The notes under the pieces: generated by a model
The model's database searches: none
Seen by the model: the letters and a program-made list of their open reading frames with translations, nothing else
Told to the model about the DNA's origin: nothing
Translations under genes and position numbers: made by a program
NCBI RefSeq assembly: GCF_017573465.1
Contig: NZ_JAGEPF010000011.1
Location: 248,001-312,000, forward strand
Length of the DNA: 64,000 nt
Reading direction: 5' to 3'
Source of the DNA: Actinomadura violacea
Lineage (GTDB): Bacteria > Actinomycetota > Actinomycetes > Streptosporangiales > Streptosporangiaceae
Shown here: positions 43,880 to 51,934 of the stretch, piece by piece
How the letters are laid out: every line of letters begins with the position of its first letter
How positions within the stretch are numbered: position 1 is the stretch's first letter

Positions 43880-44905
43880 TCAGAAGACCGGGATGATGTC
43901 CTCTGCCTCGATTCCCGTGACGTCGACGCCGGAGATGTCCAGTTCGGGGATGGCGGGGAACTCGATCCCCCAGCGCTCCACGATCGCGCGGACGCGGGCC
44001 ATCGCCACCCGCCAGTTCTCGGCCTGCTCCTCGAAGGACAGGACGCCGAGACCCGCCTCGCGGGCGTGCTGCATCAGCACGCGGTGGTTGGCCAGGAAGT
44101 AGGGCGGCAGATCCCAGAAGCCCTCCGGCGGCTCCCAGAGGATCATCGACAGGAACACGAAGCCGGCCCGCAGCTGCTTGGTGATCTGGCCCTTGACGTC
44201 CTCGGTGAGGCCGGGCCACTCGTTCTCCAGGATCGTCATGCAGATCTGCAGGTGCCGCGACTCGTCCCGGCCGATCCGCTTGAACATCTCGCCGAACAGC
44301 GGATGATCGGTGCCGGACGCCATGCCGCGGAACAGCGTGGACGCGGCCATCTCCCCCATCATGAAGCTGGTGAACAGCACCGCGAGCGAGTACTTGCGGA
44401 CGGCGGTGTTGTAGCCCTGCCAGTAGCGGCCGCCGTTGTGGTAGAGCCAGCCGATGTTGTTGTGCGCGGCCTTCTCCAGGTCGGTGCGCGGCTCCCAGTC
44501 GAGCGGGCCGCCCGGCCAGAGCCGCGCGATCGTCCGCTGGCAGCACTCCTCGTGGTTCATCTCGTCGCGCGTGATCGAGAAGAAGCACTTGCGGACGGGG
44601 TCCTCCTCGTGCTGCTCGAACGCGTGGATGGTCGCGCGGGCGAACACCGCGGGCCCGGAGGCGTCGAAGTTGGCCAGCACCGCGAACCAGTACATGAGCC
44701 CGAGACGCTGCTCCGGCGTGAACCCGTCCGGGTCCAGCTCGTCCCAGGGCAGGTCGGCGGGGTTCCACACGACCCGCTTGGACTTCTCGTAGATGGCGGC
44801 GAGCCGGTCGGTCTCGACCCGCCACTCCATCGGGTAGATGTTCGGCTGCGGGATCTCCGGAGCGGGCCAGAACCCGCCCTCAGGAACGGTCGGCTTGTCG
44901 GCCAT
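43880..44905 (-). CDS. ferritin-like/R2-like diiron protein of unknown substrate
   Basis: A 341-residue all-helical protein. Two E-x-x-H pairs are visible, in RDEMNHEEC and GRDESRHLQ, with further Glu ligands in AFEQHEEDP and MMGEMAAS. This is the four-Glu two-His site of carboxylate-bridged diiron proteins (ribonucleotide reductase small subunit, fatty-acid desaturases, amine oxygenases). No ribonucleotide reductase large subunit or reductase is nearby, so it is more likely an oxygenase or oxidase on a small molecule. The ATG at 44905 has GAGGAG seven bases upstream; the upstream EamA gene overlaps it by 26 bases, which suggests one operon. Confidence 0.75.
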   Translation of the reverse strand: MADKPTVPEGGFWPAPEIPQPNIYPMEWRVETDRLAAIYEKSKRVVWNPADLPWDELDPDGFTPEQRLGLMYWFAVLANFDASGPAVFARATIHAFEQHEEDPVRKCFFSITRDEMNHEECCQRTIARLWPGGPLDWEPRTDLEKAAHNNIGWLYHNGGRYWQGYNTAVRKYSLAVLFTSFMMGEMAASTLFRGMASGTDHPLFGEMFKRIGRDESRHLQICMTILENEWPGLTEDVKGQITKQLRAGFVFLSMILWEPPEGFWDLPPYFLANHRVLMQHAREAGLGVLSFEEQAENWRVAMARVRAIVERWGIEFPAIPELDISGVDVTGIEAEDIIPVF

Positions 44906-45929
44906 GGAAGGCTCCTCGCTGGTCACCGTTTTGCGACGCCCTACCGTCCATTGTGCGCATCCCGGCCGCGGCCATGCCCGTGCCGGTCGCGGCCGGGACG
45001 GCGGCGGTGACCGGGGCGCGGCGGACCCGCGTCCGCTGGGTCAGGGCCACGCAGACGAGGACGCCGGCCGCGGCCAGCACGGTCACCGCGTCGACCCGGT
45101 CACCGAGCAGGAGCCACGACCAGGCGAGCGTCATCACCGGCTGGGCGAGCTGGACCTGGCTCGCGCGGGCGATCCCGGCCCGCGCGAGGCCCTCGTACCA
45201 GGCGAAGAAGCCGAGGTAGGCGGAGAAGGCGGTCACGTAGCCGAAGCCGAGGACGGTGTGGCCGGTCCAGTGCGGGTGCGTCGTGGCGAGCAGCCACCCG
45301 GTCACCGGGACGGTGATCGGCGCGGACAGCACCAGCGCCCAGGAGATCACCCGCCAGCCCGGCATGTCGCGGGCGAGCCGGCCGCCCTCGGCGTAGCCCG
45401 CGGCGGCGGCCAGCAGCGCGCCGAACAGCAGCAGGTCGGCGGCGCTGAGCCGGCCCGCGCCGCGGATCAGCGCGAAACCGGTGACGCAGGCGGCGCCGGC
45501 GGCGCTCGCCAGCCAGAAGGCGCGGGACGGCCGCTCGCCCGCGCGCAGCACGCCGAGGACGGCGGTCGCGGCCGGCAGCAGCCCGACGACGACCGCCGAG
45601 TGGGCGGACGAGGCGCCCCGGTCGAGCGCGAGCGTGGACAGCATCGGGAACCCGAAGACCACGCCGGCGGCGGCGACGGCGAGCGCGGCCCATTGGCGGC
45701 CGCGCGGCCACCGGGCGCGGACCGATAGCAGTGCGATGGCGGCGAGGACGCTCGCGGCGGCGGACCGGCCGATGCCGATCAGGTACGGGTCGAGCCCTTC
45801 GAGGCCGAACTCCGTGCTGGGGAGGGTGAAGGAGTAGATCAGCACGCCCAGCGCGGCGAGCCAGATGCCGATCCCCGCCCTCGTGCCCGCTATCGCGGCG
45901 GGGACAGTAGCGCTATCTTTGGTCCTCAT
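44880..45929 (-). CDS. EamA/DMT family transporter
   Basis: A 349-residue inner-membrane protein with ten hydrophobic segments in two EamA repeats, for example GIWLAALGVLIYSFTLP at the start and TVLAAAGVLVCVALTQ at the end, then a polar C-terminal tail of about 45 residues that overlaps the next gene. Members export amino acids, metabolites or drugs. It is divergent from a MocR regulator, a frequent pairing, and its start codon shares CATG with that regulator's start. It is followed by the diiron gene, so the exported compound may be a substrate or product of that enzyme. Confidence 0.85.
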   Translation of the reverse strand: MRTKDSATVPAAIAGTRAGIGIWLAALGVLIYSFTLPSTEFGLEGLDPYLIGIGRSAAASVLAAIALLSVRARWPRGRQWAALAVAAAGVVFGFPMLSTLALDRGASSAHSAVVVGLLPAATAVLGVLRAGERPSRAFWLASAAGAACVTGFALIRGAGRLSAADLLLFGALLAAAAGYAEGGRLARDMPGWRVISWALVLSAPITVPVTGWLLATTHPHWTGHTVLGFGYVTAFSAYLGFFAWYEGLARAGIARASQVQLAQPVMTLAWSWLLLGDRVDAVTVLAAAGVLVCVALTQRTRVRRAPVTAAVPAATGTGMAAAGMRTMDGRASQNGDQRGAFHGRQADRS

Positions 45930-45942
45930 GAACAACGATAGC
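45889..45942. promoter_or_regulatory. overlapping divergent promoters with GCTATC repeats
   Basis: GCTATC occurs at 45889-45894 and 45912-45917 (direct, 23 bases apart) and inverted as GATAGC at 45937-45942. The second copy supplies a rightward -10 (TATCTT, eight bases before ATG 45928); the inverted copy supplies a leftward -10 (TATCGT, five bases before ATG 45929). Both messages would be leaderless, and the repeats are a likely MocR binding site. Confidence 0.6.
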
Positions 45943-47316
45943 AGTGTGGCGGCGCTCGCCGGCGCGCTGCGCACCGAGGTCGCCCGGCTGAGCCCGGGCG
46001 AGCGGCTGCCGTCGAGCCGGACGCTGGTCGAGCGGCACCGCGTCAGCCCCGTCACGGTGTCGCGCGCCATCGGGCTGCTCGCCGCCGAGGGCCTCGTCGT
46101 GACGCGTCCGGGCGCGGGCGCGTTCGCCGCGCGCCGGCCGTCCGCCGCGTCCGGGCCCGCCGACTTCGGCTGGCAGGCGGTGACGCTCGCGGCCCGCTCG
46201 GTGGACGCGGCGGGCGTGTCCTGGCTGCTCACCCCGCCACCGGAGGGGGCCGTCGCGCTCAGCGGCGGCTACCCGCACCCGAGCCTGCAGCCGGTGCGGG
46301 CGATGGCGACCGCCGCGGCGCGGGCCGCCCGCCGCCCCGACGCCTGGGAGATGCCCGGCATCGGCGGCGTCCCCGAACTGCGCGCCTGGTTCGCCCGCTC
46401 GGTCGGCGGGGGCGTGTCCCCCGCCGACGTGACGATCACCAACGGCGGGCAGCAGTCGCTCACGACCGTGCTGCGGGCGCTGCTGCCGCCCGGCGCGCCC
46501 GTCCTGGTCGAGTCGCCGACCTACCTCGGCGTGCTGGCCGTCGCGCGGGCGAGCGGGCTGCGGCCCGTCCCGGTGCCGGTGGACGAGGACGGCGTCCGCC
46601 CCGACCTGCTCGCGGAGGCGTTCGCGCTGAGCGGCGCGCGGGCGTTCTACTGCCAGCCGGCGTTCCACAACCCGACGGGGACGGTGCTGAGCGCGGAGCG
46701 GCGCGGGCGCGTCCTCGACGTCGCGCGGGCCGCGGGCGCCTTCGTCGTCGAGGACGACTACGCGCGGTACCTCGGCATCGAGCCGCCCCCGCCGCCGCTG
46801 ATCGCGCAGGACCCCGACGGCCGCGTCGTGCACATCGCCTCGCTCACCAAGGCCACCGCGCCGAGCCTGCGGATCGCCGCGGTGGTCGCGCGCGGCCCGG
46901 TCGCCGAGCGGATCCGCGCGACGCAGCTCGTCGAGGAGTTCTTCCCGGCCCGGCCGCTTCAGGAGACGCTGCTCGAACTCGTCAGCTCGCCCGGCTGGCC
47001 GCGGCACCTGCGCGCGATCCGGGCGGCGCTGCCGGCCCGCCGCGACGCGCTGCGCGACGCGCTCGCCCGCCACCTGCCGGAGCTGCGCGCGAACCGTCCG
47101 GCGGGCGGCCTGCACCTGTGGGCCCGGTTGCCGGACGGCCTCGACGACGTCGCGGTCGCCGAGGCCGCCCTGCGCGCCGGCGTGCTGGTCAGCGCGGGCC
47201 GGCCGTTCTTCCCCGCCGAGCCGCCGGGCCCCTGGCTGCGGCTGAGCTACGGCAGCGCCGCGTCGGAGGCGGAGCTGGCGGAGGGCGTCCGGCGCCTCGC
47301 CACCGTCCTGCGCTGA
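45928..47316 (+). CDS. MocR-type GntR/aminotransferase-fold transcriptional regulator
   Basis: A 462-residue regulator. Residues about 1-75 are a GntR winged helix (ALRTEVARLSPGERLPSSRTLVERHRVSPVTVSRAIG). The rest is a class-I aminotransferase fold with the PLP-binding lysine in IASLTKATAPSLR, YCQPAFHNPTG, and VVEDDYARYLG. MocR proteins use PLP and an amino compound as signal. The start codon at 45928 overlaps that of the divergent EamA gene, which it probably controls; no ribosome site is present. Confidence 0.9.
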   Translation: MNNDSSVAALAGALRTEVARLSPGERLPSSRTLVERHRVSPVTVSRAIGLLAAEGLVVTRPGAGAFAARRPSAASGPADFGWQAVTLAARSVDAAGVSWLLTPPPEGAVALSGGYPHPSLQPVRAMATAAARAARRPDAWEMPGIGGVPELRAWFARSVGGGVSPADVTITNGGQQSLTTVLRALLPPGAPVLVESPTYLGVLAVARASGLRPVPVPVDEDGVRPDLLAEAFALSGARAFYCQPAFHNPTGTVLSAERRGRVLDVARAAGAFVVEDDYARYLGIEPPPPPLIAQDPDGRVVHIASLTKATAPSLRIAAVVARGPVAERIRATQLVEEFFPARPLQETLLELVSSPGWPRHLRAIRAALPARRDALRDALARHLPELRANRPAGGLHLWARLPDGLDDVAVAEAALRAGVLVSAGRPFFPAEPPGPWLRLSYGSAASEAELAEGVRRLATVLR

Positions 47317-47346
47317 CGCCCGGCCGGCACCGGGGCGCGCCCGCGT

Positions 47347-47703
47347 TCAGGACGCGGTGCAGAAGCAGAACTCGTTGCCCTCCGGGTCGCGCCAGACCCG
47401 GAACGGTGCCTGCGGGTCCCCCATCGGCTCGCCGGCGGGGGCGGCGCCGAGGCCCTCGGCGCGCTCGCCGGCGGCGTGGATGTCGGGGACCTCCAGGTCG
47501 AAGTGGTAGCGGTTCTTGATCTTCTTGCGCTCGGGGACGCGCTGGAACGACAGCGTCGGCCCGCCCGCGCCCAGCGGCTCGAGGTCGAGCCAGCCGTCGT
47601 CGGCGGCGGTGGCCTTCAGGTCGAGCAGGGCGCCCCAGAACGCGGCCATGGCGTCCAGGTCGGCGCAGTCGATCACGATGTTGCCGATCTTCGGGCTGGT
47701 CAT
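47347..47703 (-). CDS. VOC family (glyoxalase-like) protein
   Basis: A 118-residue protein of the vicinal-oxygen-chelate fold. It begins IGNIVIDCADLDAMAAFWGALL and ends PFRVWRDPEGNEFCFCTA, the classic pair of strands bearing metal ligands (here His in RYHFDLEV and Glu in GNEFCF). Members include glyoxalase, resistance and dioxygenase proteins; the substrate cannot be told. Its start overlaps the stop of the upstream small gene (ATGA), so the two are one operon. Confidence 0.88.
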   Translation of the reverse strand: MTSPKIGNIVIDCADLDAMAAFWGALLDLKATAADDGWLDLEPLGAGGPTLSFQRVPERKKIKNRYHFDLEVPDIHAAGERAEGLGAAPAGEPMGDPQAPFRVWRDPEGNEFCFCTAS

Positions 47704-47957
47704 CGGGTTCCCTCCAGGGGGCGGTCGTGGCGGACCGGCCGCGCGGCGGCGCGCCGGCAGTGGACGGGTTCGGGACGGCGGACGGGACGCACCGGCCGCA
47801 GGGCGCGGAGCCGCGCGCGCCGGCGGGCGGCCCGCTCGCTCGCCCGGACTCCGGCGGCGAGCCGGGCCTCGACGATGTCGGCCTGCAGCCGCGCGTACTC
47901 CCGCTCGGCCCAGGCGTGCCGGGCCGCGAGGCCCGCCAGGTACGGCAGCGCGTTCAT
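47700..47957 (-). CDS. small Arg/Ala-rich hypothetical protein (85 residues)
   Basis: A protein beginning MNALPYLAGLAARHAWAEREYARLQADIVEARLAAG, an amphipathic helix likely to be a coiled coil, followed by an extremely Arg-rich tail. The ATG at 47957 has GGGAGG five bases upstream, a good site. It is coupled by ATGA to the VOC gene. Not recognised as a named family. The basic tail suggests contact with nucleic acid or an acidic partner, which is only a guess. Confidence 0.6.
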   Translation of the reverse strand: MNALPYLAGLAARHAWAEREYARLQADIVEARLAAGVRASERAARRRARLRALRPVRPVRRPEPVHCRRAAARPVRHDRPLEGTR

Positions 47958-47973
47958 CGCGCCTCCCTTCGTT

Positions 47974-48002
47974 GACACCACTGAAACCGTAACGGTGGTG
48001 TC
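47974..48002. promoter_or_regulatory. inverted repeat in the divergent CGNR/VOC spacer
   Basis: GACACCAC (47974-47981) and GTGGTGTC (47995-48002) are perfect 8-base arms with 13 bases between. It lies in the 122-base spacer between the small minus-strand operon and the CGNR gene and could be the operator for both. Confidence 0.5.
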
Positions 48003-48079
48003 GGAATGATGCAACCGGCTAAAGCATTTCACTGGTGTTCACGGTTGGTAGGCTGCTCAGCGGACGGGTGGAGGGACCG

Positions 48080-48649
48080 ATGGCCGACGCGCACGCCGAC
48101 GACGACCCCGCGCAGCCGCCGCAGGACCCGGCGCAGCTGCTGCAGGACTTCGTCAACACGCTGGACATCGACTCCGGCACCGAGGGCATCGCCTCGCCCG
48201 CGGACCTCGCCGGCTGGCTGGCCGGACGCGGGCTCGTCCCGCCCGGGACGGCCGCCGACCCCGCCGACCTGAGCACCGCGATCACCCTGCGCGAGGGCCT
48301 GCGCGAGGCCATGGCCGCCCACCACGGGCCGCAGGAGGCCGACTTCCCCGGCGAACTGGACGACGCGCTCTCCGCGCTGCCCCTGCGGATCGGCCTCACC
48401 GGGCCGCGGCCCGCACTCGTCCCGCTCGACCCGCCGCCGACCGCCGCCGCCGGGCTCGCCCGCATCGCCGCCGCGATCATGGACACGGCCGCCGCCGGCA
48501 CCTGGCCGCGCCTCAAGGTCTGCCAGGAGGGCACCTGCCGCTGGGCGTTCCTCGACACGTCCAAGAACCGGTCGCGGTCCTGGTGCTCGATGCGCACCTG
48601 CGGCAACCGCACCAAGACCCGCGCCTACCGGGCCCGCAACCGCCCCTGA
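48080..48649 (+). CDS. CGNR zinc finger domain protein
   Basis: A 189-residue protein. The first two thirds are a helical domain (ABATE-type) with FVNTLDIDSGTEGIASPADLAGWL. The C-terminal zinc finger has CQEGTCRWAFLDTSKNRSR followed by WCSMRTCGNR, the family's namesake. Members are putative stress regulators that bind DNA. The ATG at 48080 has GGAGGGA upstream. It is divergent from the VOC operon and a likely controller of it through the inverted repeat at 47974-48002. Confidence 0.9.
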   Translation: MADAHADDDPAQPPQDPAQLLQDFVNTLDIDSGTEGIASPADLAGWLAGRGLVPPGTAADPADLSTAITLREGLREAMAAHHGPQEADFPGELDDALSALPLRIGLTGPRPALVPLDPPPTAAAGLARIAAAIMDTAAAGTWPRLKVCQEGTCRWAFLDTSKNRSRSWCSMRTCGNRTKTRAYRARNRP

Positions 48650-48676
48650 GGCGGCCCCGGGCTCTAGGGTGTGCGT

Positions 48677-48707
48677 GATCGTCCGGAAGGGCGATCGTCC
48701 GGAAGGG
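48677..48707 (+). repeat. tandem duplication of the ribosome-site region
   Basis: GATCGTCCGGAAGGG occurs twice, at 48677-48691 and 48693-48707, one base apart. The second copy supplies the GGAAGGGGG ribosome site of the GNAT gene; the first looks like a recent slippage copy. Confidence 0.7.
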
Positions 48708-48714
48708 GGCGCTC

Positions 48715-49272
48715 ATGACCGGCGGCAGCGGAGCCGACGCGGGGGTGCGGGAGGCGCGGCGCGCGGACGCGGCCGCCGTCGCCGACATCCAGGTGCGCGC
48801 CTGGCGGCACGGCTACCGCGACCTGCTCCCGCCCGGCGTCCTGGACCGGGTGACCGGCCCGGACGCGCTGGAGGCGTGGCGGGAGCGCTGGGCGGACGCG
48901 GCGGCGGACCCGCCGAGCCCGCGGCACCGGCTGCTCGTCGCCGTCGCGTCCGACCTCGTCGTCGGGTTCGCGGCGCACGCCCCCGCCGAGGACCCCGACC
49001 TCGACCCCGCGGCCACCGCCGAGCTGATCGCCCTGCTGGTCGACCCGCTGCACGCGCGCGCCGGGCACGGCAGCCGGCTGCTCGCCGCCACCGCCGACCT
49101 GCTCCGCGAGGACGGCTTCACCACCCTGACCACCTGGGCGTTCGAGAAGGACGAGGTCACCCGCGCGTTCCTCGGCGGCGCCGGCTGGGCGCCCGACGGG
49201 ACGTCCCGCACCCTCGACATGGGCGAGCCCGTCCGGCAGATCAGGCTCCACACCGACATCGCCGTCCGGTGA
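48715..49272 (+). CDS. GNAT family N-acetyltransferase
   Basis: A 185-residue acetyl-CoA-dependent acyltransferase. It begins with REARRADAAAVADIQVRAWRHGYRDLLP, the typical first strand and helix, and has the acetyl-CoA loop in LLVDPLHARAGHGSRLLAATADLL (pattern Q/R-x-x-G-x-G/A). The C-terminal FLGGAGWAPDGTSR completes the fold. The substrate is unknown. GGAAGG lies upstream of ATG 48715. Confidence 0.88.
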   Translation: MTGGSGADAGVREARRADAAAVADIQVRAWRHGYRDLLPPGVLDRVTGPDALEAWRERWADAAADPPSPRHRLLVAVASDLVVGFAAHAPAEDPDLDPAATAELIALLVDPLHARAGHGSRLLAATADLLREDGFTTLTTWAFEKDEVTRAFLGGAGWAPDGTSRTLDMGEPVRQIRLHTDIAVR

Positions 49273-49359
49273 TCGCCCTCCCGGTGGTCGCCGTCCGGTC
49301 ATCGCCGTTCGGCAGGGGTCGGTGAGGGGCACGCGCCGTCCGGCCATATCGTGGACGCC

Positions 49360-51024
49360 GTGCCCGAGCCCACCTCTCTGACGTCGCCCCATGCCCCGGC
49401 GGCCCCGAACGCCGCCCACCGCCGCTGGCTCGGCATGGTCGTCATCAGCCTGGGCGTCTCGCTGGTCGTCGTGGACGCCACCATCGTCGGGGTGCTGCTG
49501 CCCCGGATCGTGTCCGACCTGGACGTGACGACGGCGGGCGCGGAGTGGGTCACCTCGGTGTACGCGCTGGTGTTCGCGGCGCTGCTGATCCCGTTCGGCC
49601 GGGCCGGCGACCTGTTCGGCCGGCGCCGCATGTTCGTGCTCGGGGTCGTGGTGTTCGCGCTGGCCAGCGTGGGCGCGGCGCTCGCGGGCGGCGTGGGCGC
49701 GCTGGTCGCGGCGCGCGCGGTGCAGGGCGTCGGCGCGTCCATGATCCTGCCGGCGACGCTGTCCACGGTGAACGCGGTGTTCACCGGACGGGACCGCGCC
49801 GTCGCGTTCGGCATCTGGGGCTCGATGATCAGCGGGATGGCCGCGCTCGGCCCGCTCATCGGCGGCGCCGTCGCGACCGGCGGCGGCTGGCGCTGGGCCT
49901 TCGGGATCAACCTGCCGCTCGGCGCCGCGCTCATCGCGGGCGCCTACCGGCTGATGCCGGAGACGCGATCGCCCGGCGCGGGCTCCCGGAGCCCGCTGCG
50001 GGAGATCGACTGGCCGGGCGCGGCGCTGTCCGCGCTCGGGCTCGCCGCCCTGGTGTGCGGCCTCATCGAGGGCCAGACGTACGGCTGGTGGACCGCGACC
50101 CGGCGGTTCTCCGCGGCCGGGTTCGACTGGCCGGGCACCGCGCTGTCGCCCGTCCCGGTCGTGATCGCGATCGGGATCGTGCTGATCGCGGCGCTGGTCG
50201 TGGTCGAGCGGGCCCGGGCGGCGGCGGGCCGTCCCGTCATGCTGGACCTCGAGCTGTTCCGGATCCCGAACTTCCGGCACGGCAACCTCGCCTCGTCCCT
50301 GATCAACGTCGGGGAGCTCGGGCTGCTGTTCATCCTGCCGCTGTTCCTGCTCGGCGTGCACGGCACGAACCCGCTGCAGATCAGCGTCGCGATCCTGCCG
50401 CTGGCCATCGGGGCGTTCCTCACCGGCGGATACGCGGGCAAGCTCGCCAACAAGCGCGGCGCGCACCGGGTCGTGCAGATCGGCATGGTGCTGGAGGTCG
50501 CCGCCGTCCTCGCGCTCGGCGTCACCGTCTCGGCGACCACCGGCGGGTTCGGGCTCGCGCCCTGGATGCTGCTGTACGGCCTCGGCCTCGGCCTCACGTC
50601 GGCGCAGCTCACGAACGTCTCACTCGCGGACGTCCCGCCGGCGCAGGCCGGGCAGGCGTCCGGCACGCAGTCCACCGCGCGGCAGGTCGGCGCGGCCCTC
50701 GGCATCGCGCTGATCGGGACGGTGTTCGCCACCAGCCTCGGGCACGCGATGAGCGACCGGCTCGCCGGGACATCCCTGTCGCCGGACCGGCAGGCGGCCG
50801 TGACCCGGCAGCTGCGCGAGAGCGCTGGGACGTACGGACGTGATCTTCACGACAGCCCCGGCACGGCCGTCGAGGCGCGCGCCGCGGACGCCAGCCTCGC
50901 CGCCGCCACCAGGAACGCCGCGCTCACGACCGCCGCGATCCTCGCGGCCGGGCTCGCCCTCTCGCTGCGCCTGCGCCCGAGCACTGATCGACATCGGGAA
51001 GAATCGAAGCGCCAGGGCGGCTGA
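49360..51024 (+). CDS. MFS transporter, DHA2 (14-TMS) drug exporter
   Basis: A 554-residue permease with about 14 hydrophobic segments. Signature motifs are DATIVGVLLPRI in the first helix (motif D1), GRAGDLFGRRRMF (motif A) and GGGWRWAFGINLPLG (motif C region). These define EmrB/QacA-type proton-coupled exporters of lipophilic or cationic compounds. GTG codons at 49351 and 49360 are both possible; CATATC at 49345-49350 could be a -10 making the 49360 start leaderless. No regulator adjoins it. It is followed 43 bases later by menA on the same strand. Confidence 0.88.
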   Translation: MPEPTSLTSPHAPAAPNAAHRRWLGMVVISLGVSLVVVDATIVGVLLPRIVSDLDVTTAGAEWVTSVYALVFAALLIPFGRAGDLFGRRRMFVLGVVVFALASVGAALAGGVGALVAARAVQGVGASMILPATLSTVNAVFTGRDRAVAFGIWGSMISGMAALGPLIGGAVATGGGWRWAFGINLPLGAALIAGAYRLMPETRSPGAGSRSPLREIDWPGAALSALGLAALVCGLIEGQTYGWWTATRRFSAAGFDWPGTALSPVPVVIAIGIVLIAALVVVERARAAAGRPVMLDLELFRIPNFRHGNLASSLINVGELGLLFILPLFLLGVHGTNPLQISVAILPLAIGAFLTGGYAGKLANKRGAHRVVQIGMVLEVAAVLALGVTVSATTGGFGLAPWMLLYGLGLGLTSAQLTNVSLADVPPAQAGQASGTQSTARQVGAALGIALIGTVFATSLGHAMSDRLAGTSLSPDRQAAVTRQLRESAGTYGRDLHDSPGTAVEARAADASLAAATRNAALTTAAILAAGLALSLRLRPSTDRHREESKRQGG

Positions 51025-51067
51025 CACCCCCTGTACCCCTGTCGTCCCACGAGAACGAGCGGTAACT

Positions 51068-51934
51068 GTGGCCACGCTGAACCAATGGGTCGCCGGATCC
51101 CGGCCCCGCACCCTTCCCGCGTCCCTCGTTCCCGTCGTCGTCGGCACCGGCGTCGCCATCGGAGTGGACACCGCCATCTGGTGGCGGGCGCTGCTCGCGG
51201 CGTTCGTGGCGCTGATCCTGCAGATCGGCGTGAACTTCTCCAACGACTACAGCGACGGCATCCGCGGCACCGACGAGGACCGCGTCGGGCCGCTGCGCCT
51301 CGTCGGCTCCAAGGTCGCGCCGCCCAAGCAGGTCCTCGCCGCCGCGCTCGGCTGCTTCCTCGCCGCCGCCGTGGCCGGGCTGGTGCTCGCCGCCGTCACC
51401 ACCTGGTGGCTGCTGCTGGTCGGCGCGGTCGCGATCCTCGCCGCCTGGTTCTACACCGGCGGCAAGACCCCGTACGGCTACCGGGCCCTCGGCGAGGTGT
51501 CGGTCTTCGTGTTCTTCGGCCTCGTCGCCGTCGTCGGGACCGTGTACGTCCAGGTCGAGAAGCTGCCCTGGGAGGGCTGGGCGGCCGCGGTGCCGGTCGG
51601 CCTGCTCGCCTGCGCGATGCTGGTCGCCAACAACCTGCGCGACATCCCCACCGACCGCGAGTCCGGCAAGCGGACCCTCGCCGTCGTCCTCGGCGACCGC
51701 CGGACCCGGATCCTGTACGCGGCGTGCGCCGCGCTGCCGTTCATGTTCGTGCTCGTGCTGGCGGCGCCGCACCCGTGGGCGCTGATCGCGCTCCTCGCGG
51801 CCCCGCTGTCGATCCCGCCGACGCAGAAGGTGCTCGGCGGCGCGTCCGGCCCCGCCCTGATCCCGGTGCTGGGCGAGACCGGCCGCCTCCAGATCGCCTA
51901 CGGGCTGCTGCTCGCCATCGGCCTGGCGCTCTGA
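51068..51934 (+). CDS. menA: 1,4-dihydroxy-2-naphthoate polyprenyltransferase
   Basis: A 288-residue membrane prenyltransferase of the UbiA family that attaches the isoprenoid tail in menaquinone synthesis. The Mg-prenyl-diphosphate motifs are NFSNDYSDGIRGTDEDR and NNLRDIPTDRESGKRTLA. It has eight or nine hydrophobic helices. N-terminus WVAGSRPRTLPASLVPV is typical of MenA. GTG 51068 is the first codon that fits; the ribosome site is weak. Its 3' end overlaps the convergent membrane-protein gene by 37 bases. No other men genes are in the window. Confidence 0.93.
   Translation: MATLNQWVAGSRPRTLPASLVPVVVGTGVAIGVDTAIWWRALLAAFVALILQIGVNFSNDYSDGIRGTDEDRVGPLRLVGSKVAPPKQVLAAALGCFLAAAVAGLVLAAVTTWWLLLVGAVAILAAWFYTGGKTPYGYRALGEVSVFVFFGLVAVVGTVYVQVEKLPWEGWAAAVPVGLLACAMLVANNLRDIPTDRESGKRTLAVVLGDRRTRILYAACAALPFMFVLVLAAPHPWALIALLAAPLSIPPTQKVLGGASGPALIPVLGETGRLQIAYGLLLAIGLAL

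Noticed and set aside
48664..50466. A 600-codon open frame antisense to the GNAT and MFS genes
   Set aside because: It runs across two clear genes and their spacer; composition is typical of a GC-driven shadow frame.
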